A stretch of 64,000 nucleotides of DNA from Sorangium cellulosum (GTDB lineage: Bacteria; Myxococcota_A; Polyangia; Polyangiales; Polyangiaceae): contig NZ_CP012670.1 in the NCBI RefSeq assembly GCF_004135735.1, positions 2,418,001-2,482,000 of the forward strand, read 5' to 3'. The translations under genes and the position numbers were made by a program. The notes beneath the pieces were generated by a model. The model made no database searches and had not been told where the DNA came from. It saw only the letters and a list, made by a program, of their open reading frames with translations. Positions 28,094-36,592 of this stretch are shown here, one piece after another. Position 1 is the stretch's first letter. The number at the start of each line of letters is the position of its first letter.

Positions 28094-29002
28094 ATGGCGA
28101 GCAGGAACTCCGCGAATGTTCTTGTCCTCGGTACATCCTCGTTGGTCGGGAAGACGCTGGTCACGCTGGCCATCTGCCGCTGGCTCAGCAGCCAGGGCAA
28201 GGCCGTGACCCCGTTCAAGCCCATGTCGATGTCGTCTGGACATGGCTCCTATCGCACGGCCTCGGGCGGGGAGATCCACGTCCACCAGGCGCACCAGGCC
28301 ATCGCGGCGAACCTCGATCCCCACGTCGACATGAACCCGTTGATGTTCAAGACGGTCGGGGACAAGCTCGAGATCATCGTCTGGGGAGCACCTTCTCCGG
28401 GGCTATCCGAGATCCCGGTCTCGAATCGGTGCACCTCGCTCCGCGCCGTCATCACCAAGTGCCACCGCCGGCTCGCCGACAGGTTCGATCACATCATCAT
28501 GGAGGGCTGCGGAAGTCCTGTCGAGCTGAACATCAAGGAGCGCGATCTGTCGAACTGCTGGGTCGCGGAGACCTTCGACGCCCGATGCGTGCTCGTCGGG
28601 AGCGCGGAGCAGACCGGCGTGTTTGCGTCCATCATCGGGACGCTGGCCCTCCTCACGGAGCGTGAGCGGTCGCGGGTCGTCGGGTTCATCATCAACAAGT
28701 TCCACGGCGATCCGGGCGGGTTCGCCGACGGCGTCCGCATTCTCGAGGAGAGGACCGGGATCCCCTGCCTCGGCGTCATCCCCTTCCTGTCCGGCATCAC
28801 CATGGTCGGCCAGGAGAGCGGGGCGGCCCCGGCGCCGGAGATCATCGCATCGAGCGAGGCCTTCGCCAGAGAGATGGATCGCTGCGCGGAGCACATCATC
28901 AAGCACCTGAACCTCCGGCTCCTGGCGGAGCGCGTCCTCGCCGGCTCTCCTTCGATGTCCCTCGCGGAGCCTGAGCCCATGAGCGCCCGCGCGGTCCAGT
29001 GA
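28094..29002 (+). CDS. mini-CobQ: cobyric acid synthase paralogue lacking the glutaminase domain
   Basis: A 302-residue paralogue of the synthetase half of CobQ (compare FIINKFHGD, then FADGVRILEERTGIPCLGVIP, with the full CobQ at 23631). P-loop GTSSLVGKT (13-21) is intact. The CobQ motif QNxALNS is replaced by MSMSSGHGS, and DIDRGG by SAEQTG. The entire glutaminase domain is missing. Yet the extreme C-terminal CobQ helix persists (EMDRCAEHIIKHLN from E260 versus EIDRWTGHVMRHLD), implying an internal domain deletion rather than simple truncation. Function is unknown: possibly an ATP-dependent ligase using ammonia or an amine, or a regulatory subunit. It is first in an operon with an exporter and two oxidoreductases. 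Confidence 0.82.
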   Translation: MASRNSANVLVLGTSSLVGKTLVTLAICRWLSSQGKAVTPFKPMSMSSGHGSYRTASGGEIHVHQAHQAIAANLDPHVDMNPLMFKTVGDKLEIIVWGAPSPGLSEIPVSNRCTSLRAVITKCHRRLADRFDHIIMEGCGSPVELNIKERDLSNCWVAETFDARCVLVGSAEQTGVFASIIGTLALLTERERSRVVGFIINKFHGDPGGFADGVRILEERTGIPCLGVIPFLSGITMVGQESGAAPAPEIIASSEAFAREMDRCAEHIIKHLNLRLLAERVLAGSPSMSLAEPEPMSARAVQ

Positions 29003-29021
29003 GGCGGCAGCGCCCAGCGAG

Positions 29022-30377
29022 GTGATCGGTAGGATGCTCCGGGCGCTGCCGAGGTCATTTCTCGCGATCTGGTTCGGTCAGCTCCTGTCGACGCTCGGGA
29101 CCGGCGCCAGCAGCTTCGTGATCACCCTGTGGCTCTGGGAGCGGACGCAGCACGCCGTCTCCATCACCACCCTCGAGCTGTGCTCGTTCGGCGTCGTCGT
29201 CCTGGTCAGCCCGCTCGCCGGCGTGCTCGTCGATCGGCTCGACCGGCGGTGGGCGATGGCGCTGGCCGACCTGGGGGTCGCTGCGGTGACGGTCGGGCTC
29301 GTGTGCATCCACGGGACCATCGGGCTGGAGCCGTGGCACCTCTACGTGGCCAAGCTGCTGACCGGCGCCTTCGTCGCCTTCCAGGCCCCGGCCTATCTGG
29401 GCGCGGTGACCGTCCTCCTGTCCAAGGAGTCCTATGCGCGCGCGAGCGGCATGATGTCGCTGTCGCTGTCGCTCTCCGGGTTGGTCTCCCCGGCGGCGGC
29501 GTCGGTGCTGTACCGCCACATCGGCCTCGATGGCGTTCTCCTGCTGGATGCGGCCACCTTTGCGATCGCCGTCGTCCTCCTGTTCCTCGTTCGTGTCCCC
29601 GAGCGCGCGCTGGCTATCGAGCCCAGGGCCCGCCCCCGGTTCGTCGAGGAGGCGATCTACGGTTTCCGGACGGTCTTTGGCAGCAAGAGCCTCGTCGGGC
29701 TGCTGTGTGTCCTCGCGGCCAACAATTTTCTGAGCATGTTCGGGATCCTGCTGCCGCCCTTGGTCCTCGCCCGGACGGGAGGTCACGAGGCAGCGCTGGC
29801 GTCGGTCATGGTCGCGGGCGCGGCGGGAGGCGTGGCCGGAGGCATCGCGATGGGCCTGTGGGGGGGGCCGCGAAAGCGCATCCAGGGAGTGCTCTTGATG
29901 ATCTTTCTCAACGGCCTCTTCGGTCAGGTGCTGCTCGGCCTCGGTCGCGCGCCCGTGACCTGGGGCGTGGCGTCCTTCCTGACGTCTTTCTTCTTTCCGA
30001 TCCTGTACGGGTGCAACCAGGCCATCTGGCAGTCGAAGATCCATCCCGACGCCCAGGGGCGGGTCTTCGCCGCGCGGCGCATCGTCGTCGATGCGATGGT
30101 CCCCGTCGCCATGCTCATCGCCGGCCCCCTCGCGGACTACGTGCTGGAACCGGCGCTCTCTCCGGGGGGGGCCTGGGTCCCGTTCCTCTCCTGGCTCGTC
30201 GGCTCGGGCCCGGGCTCCGGGATGAGCCTCCTCTTCATCGTCGCGGGCCTGGCCACCATGGGGCTCGCCGCAGCCGCGTACAAGATCCGCTCGATCCGAG
30301 AGATTGACGCTCTCCTCCCCGACGCCAGCGATTCTGCTTGCGCGCGGTACGAAGCCCTGTCAAGAGACGGCGCGTAG
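29022..30377 (+). CDS. MFS transporter, MFS_3 (enterobactin/macrolide exporter) type
   Basis: A 451-residue polytopic transporter with about twelve helices. It resembles the MFS_3 group that exports siderophores and macrolides (FLAIWFGQLLSTLGTGASSF; VSPLAGVLVDRLDRRWAMAL; NNFLSMFGILLPPLVLARTG). GTG 29022 is 19 bp after the mini-CobQ stop, with ATG 29034 as an alternative. In this operon it probably exports the small molecule made or modified by the neighbouring enzymes, or a corrinoid-like product. Direction and substrate are inference. Confidence 0.85.
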   Translation: MIGRMLRALPRSFLAIWFGQLLSTLGTGASSFVITLWLWERTQHAVSITTLELCSFGVVVLVSPLAGVLVDRLDRRWAMALADLGVAAVTVGLVCIHGTIGLEPWHLYVAKLLTGAFVAFQAPAYLGAVTVLLSKESYARASGMMSLSLSLSGLVSPAAASVLYRHIGLDGVLLLDAATFAIAVVLLFLVRVPERALAIEPRARPRFVEEAIYGFRTVFGSKSLVGLLCVLAANNFLSMFGILLPPLVLARTGGHEAALASVMVAGAAGGVAGGIAMGLWGGPRKRIQGVLLMIFLNGLFGQVLLGLGRAPVTWGVASFLTSFFFPILYGCNQAIWQSKIHPDAQGRVFAARRIVVDAMVPVAMLIAGPLADYVLEPALSPGGAWVPFLSWLVGSGPGSGMSLLFIVAGLATMGLAAAAYKIRSIREIDALLPDASDSACARYEALSRDGA

Positions 30378-30385
30378 CGCTCAGA

Positions 30386-31099
30386 ATGAAGTCCACCCTG
30401 ACCGAGCAGCTCTCGCGCAACGGGTATGTCGACCCCGTTCCGGTCTTCGACCGGGCCGAGGCCGACCACTATCGACGCAGCTTCCTCGAGTCGCTGGGCG
30501 AGAGCGGAGGTCGCCCCGATCCACACGCGCTGTCGGGGTATCACCTCAGGCATCGATGGGCGTACGAGCTCGCCACGACACCGGCGCTCCTCGACCGTGT
30601 GGAGGCCATGCTGGGACCGGATCTGGTGCTGTGGGCGAGCCACGTCTGGTACAAACCGCCGCGATCGGAGGACATCGTCCCCTGGCATTGCGACGCCGTT
30701 TACTGGCCCGTCTTGAACCGCGACGTCAACTTGACGGCCTGGGTCGCGTTGAGCGCCTGTCATCGCGGCAACGGCGGCCTGCGAGTGATTCCCGGCTCGC
30801 ATCGGACGATGCCCCACGACTCCCATATAACGGACATCGACGACTCGAGCGTCCCGATCGTCGAGCTGGAGATGACCCCCGGCCAGGCGACGTTCTTCTC
30901 CGGGTACCTTTACCACGGCTCGGAGAGAAATGGGAGCTCCAGTCCGCGTATCGCCTACGCGCTGCGGTTCACGAGGCCGGAGGTTCGGTTCGAGCGCGCC
31001 GCGGTGGAGTCGAGCTTCGGCTATCTGAGGACCATCCTCGTCCGAGGGGTCGATCGCTACCATTACAATGACTTCATGAAGACGCCGCCCCCTTTCTAG
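30386..31099 (+). CDS. phytanoyl-CoA dioxygenase (PhyH)-like 2OG/Fe(II) oxygenase
   Basis: A 237-residue soluble oxygenase. The iron triad is visible as H101-C-D103 (PWHCDAVYW) and H177 (YLYHGSERN), with the 2-oxoglutarate-binding arginine R188 in SPRIAYALRF. RVIPGSHRTMP is a PhyH-family hallmark. It likely hydroxylates, desaturates or halogenates a small molecule; the aspartate ligand argues for hydroxylation rather than halogenation. The ATG is eight bases after the MFS stop, and the next gene begins two bases after its own stop, so it is mid-operon. Confidence 0.86.
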   Translation: MKSTLTEQLSRNGYVDPVPVFDRAEADHYRRSFLESLGESGGRPDPHALSGYHLRHRWAYELATTPALLDRVEAMLGPDLVLWASHVWYKPPRSEDIVPWHCDAVYWPVLNRDVNLTAWVALSACHRGNGGLRVIPGSHRTMPHDSHITDIDDSSVPIVELEMTPGQATFFSGYLYHGSERNGSSSPRIAYALRFTRPEVRFERAAVESSFGYLRTILVRGVDRYHYNDFMKTPPPF

Positions 31100-31101
31100 C
31101 C

Positions 31102-32049
31102 ATGGAATATCGCCCTCTCGGCCCGACCGCCATCCGCGTCAGCCGCCTCGGTCTGGGGACAGTGAACTTCGGGCTGCACACCTCCGAGAGGGACGCGCAT
31201 CTGCTGCTGGACAGGGCGACCGACTGCGGGATCAACCTCGTCGACACGGCCGAAGTCTACAGTGAGGGGCGAGCGGAGGGCTTCATCGGGAGCTGGCTGG
31301 CGCTCGGGCAGGGCCGACGAAGCAGGATCGTGCTGGCGACGAAGGTCTTCCGAGGGGCGGACGAGCGGCGCCTCTCGGCGCGTCACATCGTGGAGGCGTG
31401 CGAGCAGAGCCTCCGGCGGCTGAGGACAAACTGTATCGACCTCTACCAGGTGCACCACGTCGACCGGGCCTGCCCGTGGGAAGAGCTATGGCAGGCCATG
31501 GATCAGCTCGTGAGGGAAGGGAAGGTCTCGAGCGTCGGGAGCAGCAACTTCGCGGCATGGGACATAGCATTGGGCAACAGCGTCAGCCGACAGCGCCAGT
31601 GGCCTGGATTCGCCTCGGAGCAGAGCGTCTACAACCTCCGCAGGCGGTTGATCGAGCTCGAGGTCATCCCCTGCTGTCGGGCCCTCGGCATGGGGCTGCT
31701 GGCGTACAGTCCGCTGGGCGGCGGGCTGCTCTGCGGGGGCCTGACGAGCCCAGCGCCGGGGCGCCGCGCGGATGGCTGGGTCCGGCGCATCGCGGAGCAG
31801 CATCGAGAGCAGCTCAGCGCGTTCGAGGGCCTGTGTCAGCAGGCTGGGCATCGCACCGCCGACGTCGCGCTCGCCTGGGTTCTGCGCAACACGGCCGTCA
31901 CGGCGGCGATCATCGGGCCCCGAACCGTCGAGCAACTGGCGCAGAACGTGGGCGCCATGGATGTGGCGCTCCGTGAGGAGATCGTGGCGAGGCTAGAGCA
32001 GATCTGGCCCGGCCCCGGCGGCGAGGCCCCGCAGGCGTACGCCTGGTGA
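31102..32049 (+). CDS. aldo/keto reductase
   Basis: A 315-residue NADPH-dependent (beta/alpha)8 reductase with the complete catalytic tetrad: D48 and Y53 (NLVDTAEVYSEGRAE), K81 (LATKVF) and H118 (YQVHHVD). The C-terminal cofactor motif AAIIGPRTVEQLAQNV is also intact. It resembles YghZ/Tas-type bacterial AKRs. Its position two bases after the PhyH gene suggests sequential oxidation and reduction on one substrate. It converges with the TonB receptor gene, 35 bp away. Confidence 0.9.
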   Translation: MEYRPLGPTAIRVSRLGLGTVNFGLHTSERDAHLLLDRATDCGINLVDTAEVYSEGRAEGFIGSWLALGQGRRSRIVLATKVFRGADERRLSARHIVEACEQSLRRLRTNCIDLYQVHHVDRACPWEELWQAMDQLVREGKVSSVGSSNFAAWDIALGNSVSRQRQWPGFASEQSVYNLRRRLIELEVIPCCRALGMGLLAYSPLGGGLLCGGLTSPAPGRRADGWVRRIAEQHREQLSAFEGLCQQAGHRTADVALAWVLRNTAVTAAIIGPRTVEQLAQNVGAMDVALREEIVARLEQIWPGPGGEAPQAYAW

Positions 32050-32084
32050 ACCCTGGGGCCTCATCGGGAGGGCCGACCTCACCA

Positions 32085-34088
32085 TCACCACCATACCTCC
32101 AGGCCGCCATGCACGCTGCGCCCTGGCAACGGGAGCCCGACCACGTCGTAGTTCTGCGCGTCCAGTGCGTTGCTGAGCCTGGCGCGGGCCGAGATTCGCT
32201 TCTGCCAGAAGAGCGCGGACAGCTCCACGTCGACGCTGACCTGCTCGGCCATCACGATGAGCCCTGCCGGGTCGGCGACCCTGGAGGACCGGTAGAACAG
32301 GCGTGTGCCCAGCGCGATCCTGTCGATGGGCAACCACCGGAAGGGCTCCTGATAGACCTCCAGGTACGGCGCCGCGACGAGCCTCGCCTGGAAGGGGAGG
32401 ACATCGTTCTTGAGCTGGCGACCCCGCGACGTGTCCCGCGGATCGAGCGCGGTGAGCGACACCTCGGCATGGACCGCGTCCAGGAAGGAGGTCGACGCGG
32501 TGAGCTCGACGCCGAGCAGCCGGGCGCTCCCGATGTTGAACGGCCGAACGACGCCGATCGAGGAGCGCCGGAAGCCGATCAGGTCGGTCGCCAGCCGGGT
32601 GAAGCCGAACACTTCGATGCTCGATCGATGACCCTTGAGCCGGGCGCCGACGTCGGCGGTGTACCCCTGCTCGACGCGGAGCTCGGAGTTGCCTCGCACG
32701 ATCGGCGATGTGCCATAGAGCTCACCGAGGGAGGGGACGCGCACGTACCGGCCGACGTTCGCGAGGAGCGTCATGTTCCAGGGGAGCTCCAGGCGCGCGC
32801 CGAGGCGCGCGACAGGCTGGAGGGGCTCGCAGGCTCGACCGCCCTCCGGGCCGGCCGTGCCGTGGCACTCGATCGCCGCGAGGCCATGGATCTGGAGCGT
32901 CGGGGTCGGGGATGCCGCGACGGAGGCGCCCGCGCGCGTGAACGACCGGCTCGCGCGGAGGGGCTCGCCCTCCGGATGATCGAGGCCCAGGTGCTCGAAC
33001 TCCTGCACCAGCGAAGCGCCGAGATCGAATCCCTGCAGGCGGTAACGGAGCCGCGCTTGCTGCGAGAGGCGGGCGCCGGCGCTCGCGGTCCACGGGAAGA
33101 GCAGCCCGAGCTCCATCCGCGGATCGGCGATCCGGGTGCTCGCCAGGATCGCCGAGGTGGTGAGCTCGAGCCAGCAGCGATCGTCGGGCTCGCCCGGGCG
33201 CGGCGCCGCGCACGGCAGCTTCGCCGAGGCCGCGCCGAGCCACCGCTGGACGTGCGAGCGCGCGGCGTGCGCCGGGATCACCGAGAGGCCGGTGACGCCT
33301 CGATCACGGACAAAGGCGTTCGCGAGCAGGGTGATCGCGCTGCGTCCGAGCCGAAGGCGGCCGATGCTCCAGAGATCGTAGGCGGTGTGATCCGCGTTGA
33401 ACCGGTCGCGCGTCCGATCGTCGGTCCGGTCAAACGTCGTGCCCCGATCGTCGACATAGGGATAGTCGTTCCTCGCGCTCTCACGCCGGGCCGCGATCAT
33501 CGCGCCCCCTCGCGCGTCACCCGTGGAGGCAGCCGCCCACGTCGCGAGCTCTCCGAAGCTGCCCACGCTGCCCCCAGCGCCAACCCTCGATCCCCGAGGC
33601 AGCACAGGGTCGAAGAAGATGGCGCCTCCGATCCCCAGCCGGTCGGCCTCGATGGGGGCATTGCCGCGGTAAATTTCCACGCGGTCAATCATCCATAGCG
33701 GAACGGCGGAGAGATCGGCTGTGCCGGTGACGTCATCGTTCAGCCGGATGCCGGCCAGGTAGATGGGCGTCTGGGCGCTGGTCGCGCCGCGGATCGACGC
33801 CGTCGAGAGATCGGAGCTTCCGCCGCCCTTCGAGAGCTGCACACCTGGGACCCGCTCGAGGACGTGGGCCGCGCTCTCGCCGGGCTGGCGTAGCCGCTCC
33901 CTCGAAACTTTGCTCGATGCAGCGCTCGGATCGCGCGAGCCCGGGCCCGGGGCGCGCCTGTCGGAATGGACGGTCACCTCGAGGACGGGCTCCTGCTGGG
34001 CCGCCGCCCCCGCCGCGGGCGTGACCACGCTGGCGAACGACGCCGCCGCGAGCGCGCGGCGCAGCGCGGTCGGTGACCTCAGGTCCAT
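32085..34088 (-). CDS. TonB-dependent outer-membrane receptor (BtuB-like)
   Basis: A 667-residue outer-membrane receptor. The signal peptide ends at GAAAQ. A TonB-box-like LEVTVHSD is followed by a plug domain (AAHVLERVPGVQLSKGG, STASIRGATSAQTPIYLAG, PLWMIDRVEIYRGNAP) and a ~500-residue barrel ending in aromatic residues (GLEVWW). BtuB/CirA-class receptors import cobalamin or siderophores; the nearby cobQ-btuFDC operon makes a corrinoid the favoured cargo. It is divergent from the second nitrilase gene. I looked for and did not see a B12 riboswitch in its leader. Confidence 0.88.
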   Translation of the reverse strand: MDLRSPTALRRALAAASFASVVTPAAGAAAQQEPVLEVTVHSDRRAPGPGSRDPSAASSKVSRERLRQPGESAAHVLERVPGVQLSKGGGSSDLSTASIRGATSAQTPIYLAGIRLNDDVTGTADLSAVPLWMIDRVEIYRGNAPIEADRLGIGGAIFFDPVLPRGSRVGAGGSVGSFGELATWAAASTGDARGGAMIAARRESARNDYPYVDDRGTTFDRTDDRTRDRFNADHTAYDLWSIGRLRLGRSAITLLANAFVRDRGVTGLSVIPAHAARSHVQRWLGAASAKLPCAAPRPGEPDDRCWLELTTSAILASTRIADPRMELGLLFPWTASAGARLSQQARLRYRLQGFDLGASLVQEFEHLGLDHPEGEPLRASRSFTRAGASVAASPTPTLQIHGLAAIECHGTAGPEGGRACEPLQPVARLGARLELPWNMTLLANVGRYVRVPSLGELYGTSPIVRGNSELRVEQGYTADVGARLKGHRSSIEVFGFTRLATDLIGFRRSSIGVVRPFNIGSARLLGVELTASTSFLDAVHAEVSLTALDPRDTSRGRQLKNDVLPFQARLVAAPYLEVYQEPFRWLPIDRIALGTRLFYRSSRVADPAGLIVMAEQVSVDVELSALFWQKRISARARLSNALDAQNYDVVGLPLPGRSVHGGLEVWW

Positions 34089-34279
34089 TGAGCGCCGACG
34101 CTCCCCGTCACGGCGAGATCAACGACCCGAGGGGTGCCCCAGCAGTCGGCGATACGAGCGGAGCGCGCCCGGGCGACGTCGCCGCCGAGGTGGTCCACGG
34201 CCACGATCGTCAAAATGGAAGCGCGGGCATCGGAGGAAAAGTCAATGCGTCGCAGCCGGAGGATCATGGCGGTGCCATG

Positions 34280-34309
34280 TTGACATAAAATGGGACGTCC
34301 TGGTATGGC
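34280..34309 (+). promoter_or_regulatory. sigma70-like promoter in the receptor/nitrilase divergent region
   Basis: TTGACA (34280-34285) and TATGGC (34304-34309), 18-bp spacing, lie in the 327-bp divergent region 34089-34415 and face the nitrilase gene at 34416. The rest of that region holds no recognisable gene or riboswitch. Confidence 0.4.
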
Positions 34310-34415
34310 CCTTCTGAAGGCGGACGCGCGGCGGGCAGCGACCGAGGTAGGCGCTGCGGTCCTACGTCTCTTCATCAGAAATCGCGGATCCCGGTGTTCT
34401 CTGGGAGGATGACAC

Positions 34416-36230
34416 ATGGACCTCCGATGTCTCGTCGACAGGATCGGGCGCCTCGTGCGCGCCAGCTACGCGAATCACCCCGTGGCCTGGCCAGCCACCC
34501 TCGTGCTCGCCGTCGGCTGCTCGGGCGGCGCCTCGGGCAACACGCGATCGCCGCCGCCGGCACCCGAGGCGGACGTGACGGTGACGATCGCCCTCCTCCA
34601 CATGGCCCCGGAGCTCGGCCGACGAGACCCCAACGTCGCGAAGATTGCGCAGCTCGTCGAGGAGTCGCTGAGCAAAGGCGCGAAGATCGTCGTCGCGCCA
34701 GAGCTCGCCACCACGGGATACTCGATCACGGCGCAGGAGGTGAGCGGGGGCCTGGGCTCGGTCTCGCCCTTTCCGGAGCTCGATCGGATCCGAGATCTCG
34801 CCGCGAGGTACGCCGCGTACGTCTATGTCGGCGTCGCCGAGCGGACGCCATCGACGCCGGCGTTCAACTCGGTGGTCATCTTCGGCCCAGGCGGCCTCCT
34901 GGGCGTGGAGCGCAAGCGCGGGACGGCGCCGTGGCATGCCCGTGGAGACCTTCCGTTCACGGTCGTCCCGACGCCGTACGGCGAGCTCGCCGCCGTGATC
35001 TGCTCCGACACCTACCTGCCGGACTGGGTTCGGATCGCGACCTTGCAAGGCGCCGACGTGGTCGTCGCGCCGGCCAACTGGTGGGGGGCCTACGAGCAGG
35101 AGGCGATCTGGGCGACGCGGGCACGCGAGAACGGCGTCTGGATGGCCGTGGCGAACCGCTGGGGCAAGGAGATCGATCGCCGCGGGCCGGAGCCGTACGT
35201 TTATGACATGAACGACGCGCCGTCGGTGGTGATCGACCCCCAGGGGAGGATCCGGCTGCGTCACCGGGCGATGGACATGCCGGCCCCGGCCGACGAGATC
35301 CTCTATGCCACGCTGTCGATCCCGCGGGCGCGGATCGGAACCAAGAGCAACCCGACCGATACCGTCGCGAACCGGCGCCCGCAGGCTTACCCGGATCTCG
35401 CGGGCCCCTGCTTCGCGCCATCGGCCCCCGCGTCCTGCGAGACCGGCCTGCCTCCTGCCGGGAAGGTCGGGGTCCGCGTCCTCTCCTACGTACCTCGGGC
35501 CGATCCGGCTGCGAACCTCGACCTCGTCGCCGCGAGGTGGGGCGACGCTCCAGCCGAGCTGGTCGTGCTGCCGGCGCTGGGGATCTCCGGAGCGGCCGCG
35601 CAGGCGCCGCTCCCGGACTGGAGCCATCCCCCGTGGTCGTCATGGCGGGAGTTCGTCGAACGGAAGGGCGTCCAGCTGCTCGTCACCACGATCCTCGAGA
35701 GGCCATCTGGCACCGGCGCGCGTGAGTCCTTGCTCGTGCTGGAGAAGGGGAGGCCGCCGCGGACGATCCCCGCGATCCACGCCGCCGCAGCGGACCCGGG
35801 GAGCGGCAGGAGGCCCGAGCTCGTCGACCTGCCCGGTGCGCGCGTGGGGCTCTTGACGGGGCACGACGCGGTGTTCCCCGAGATCGGCGTCGCGCTGGCC
35901 AAGGCCGGCGCGGACATCGTGGCGATCCCCTCGAGCCTCGCGTCGGCTGGTGGCGTCTGGGACAAGGAGGCGCTCCTGTCCGCCTGGAAGACCGAGACGA
36001 ACGCCGGCTTCCACCTGGCGGCGTCGGATGCCGCGGGCTTCGGGCTCCTCGTCGAGAGCGGCGGGACGTACAGGATCTCGACGACGGAGCTCTCGGCCAC
36101 GGATCCGGTGAAGGTCCTCGCGCTCGACACCCCCCCGGTGCGCGGCCGGAAGCTCAACGTGTATTACCCGTTCGATCTGGGCGTGCTCCTCGGGCAGAGC
36201 GCTCCTCCAGGACGAGGGCAGGGGCCGTGA
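34416..36230 (+). CDS. nitrilase-superfamily amidohydrolase lipoprotein, second paralogue
   Basis: A 604-residue paralogue of the protein at 21764 with the same layout. GGGAGG precedes the ATG. A lipoprotein signal (TLVLAVGCSGG) replaces the simple signal peptide. The active domain has E96 (APELATTG), K167 (ERKRGTAPWHA) and C196 (VICSDTYLPD). The second domain again lacks the triad (VLPALGISG, GLLTGHDAVFPE). The C-termini match (LNVYYPFDLGVLL versus FLNSYYPFDLAALL). Membrane anchoring implies action at the cell surface, in contrast to the probably soluble first copy. Both copies lie at the edges of the cobalamin-related island. Confidence 0.85.
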   Translation: MDLRCLVDRIGRLVRASYANHPVAWPATLVLAVGCSGGASGNTRSPPPAPEADVTVTIALLHMAPELGRRDPNVAKIAQLVEESLSKGAKIVVAPELATTGYSITAQEVSGGLGSVSPFPELDRIRDLAARYAAYVYVGVAERTPSTPAFNSVVIFGPGGLLGVERKRGTAPWHARGDLPFTVVPTPYGELAAVICSDTYLPDWVRIATLQGADVVVAPANWWGAYEQEAIWATRARENGVWMAVANRWGKEIDRRGPEPYVYDMNDAPSVVIDPQGRIRLRHRAMDMPAPADEILYATLSIPRARIGTKSNPTDTVANRRPQAYPDLAGPCFAPSAPASCETGLPPAGKVGVRVLSYVPRADPAANLDLVAARWGDAPAELVVLPALGISGAAAQAPLPDWSHPPWSSWREFVERKGVQLLVTTILERPSGTGARESLLVLEKGRPPRTIPAIHAAAADPGSGRRPELVDLPGARVGLLTGHDAVFPEIGVALAKAGADIVAIPSSLASAGGVWDKEALLSAWKTETNAGFHLAASDAAGFGLLVESGGTYRISTTELSATDPVKVLALDTPPVRGRKLNVYYPFDLGVLLGQSAPPGRGQGP

Positions 36231-36235
36231 GCGCT

Positions 36236-36267
36236 CCGAGCCGGCCAGGGCCGACAAGACGCGCGCG
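36236..36267 (+). repeat. direct repeat, right copy
   Basis: Same-orientation partner of 21177-21208 (CCGAGCCGGCCAGGGCCGAC...), directly after the second nitrilase stop codon. See the left copy. Confidence 0.4.
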
Positions 36268-36402
36268 CCGGGAGCGCGGCGCGCGCCGCGGCCGGCCGCG
36301 CTCGGGTTGGATTGCCTCCTTCCTCCTCGCCCGCGATCGGCCATGGGGTGTCCCGCAGGCCGTGGCGTGAGCGCGGTCCCTTGGATGCATGGATATCCCT
36401 GG

Positions 36403-36513
36403 CTACGCGCTAGGGCAGGCCTCTTCGAAATCGAGGCGGGGGTTGCGCGGGTAGAGCTTCGCCGGATCGCCGTGGCCCAGGTTGATGAGGAGGATCGATT
36501 TCTTTTGTCGTTC
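36403..36513 (-). pseudogene. nitroreductase family 3' remnant
   Basis: On the minus strand the last ~35 codons of a nitroreductase-family gene are recognisable (SILLINLGHGDPAKLYPRNP, then RLDFEEACPSA and a TAG stop). Upstream of that only ~80 bp separate it from the LysR start, so almost the whole gene is gone. A nitroreductase divergent from a LysR regulator is a common arrangement, which explains the location. Confidence 0.6.
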
Positions 36514-36592
36514 ATGAGCGAGGATTCTGAGGACTGGACGCGCCTGTATCAATGCATCAACAGTTGGAAGAACCTGCCAGGATTTGATCCAG

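Noticed and set aside
25256..34088. Ferric siderophore uptake system instead of cobalamin uptake
   Set aside because: Not fully excluded, because these protein families overlap, but an intact cobQ at the head of the coupled operon and no siderophore synthetase nearby make a corrinoid the better reading.
34089..34415. Possible cobalamin riboswitch ahead of the TonB receptor
   Set aside because: I read both strands here, and the regions before cobQ (23510-23630) and mini-CobQ, for the conserved GCCACTG and B12-box elements and did not find them.
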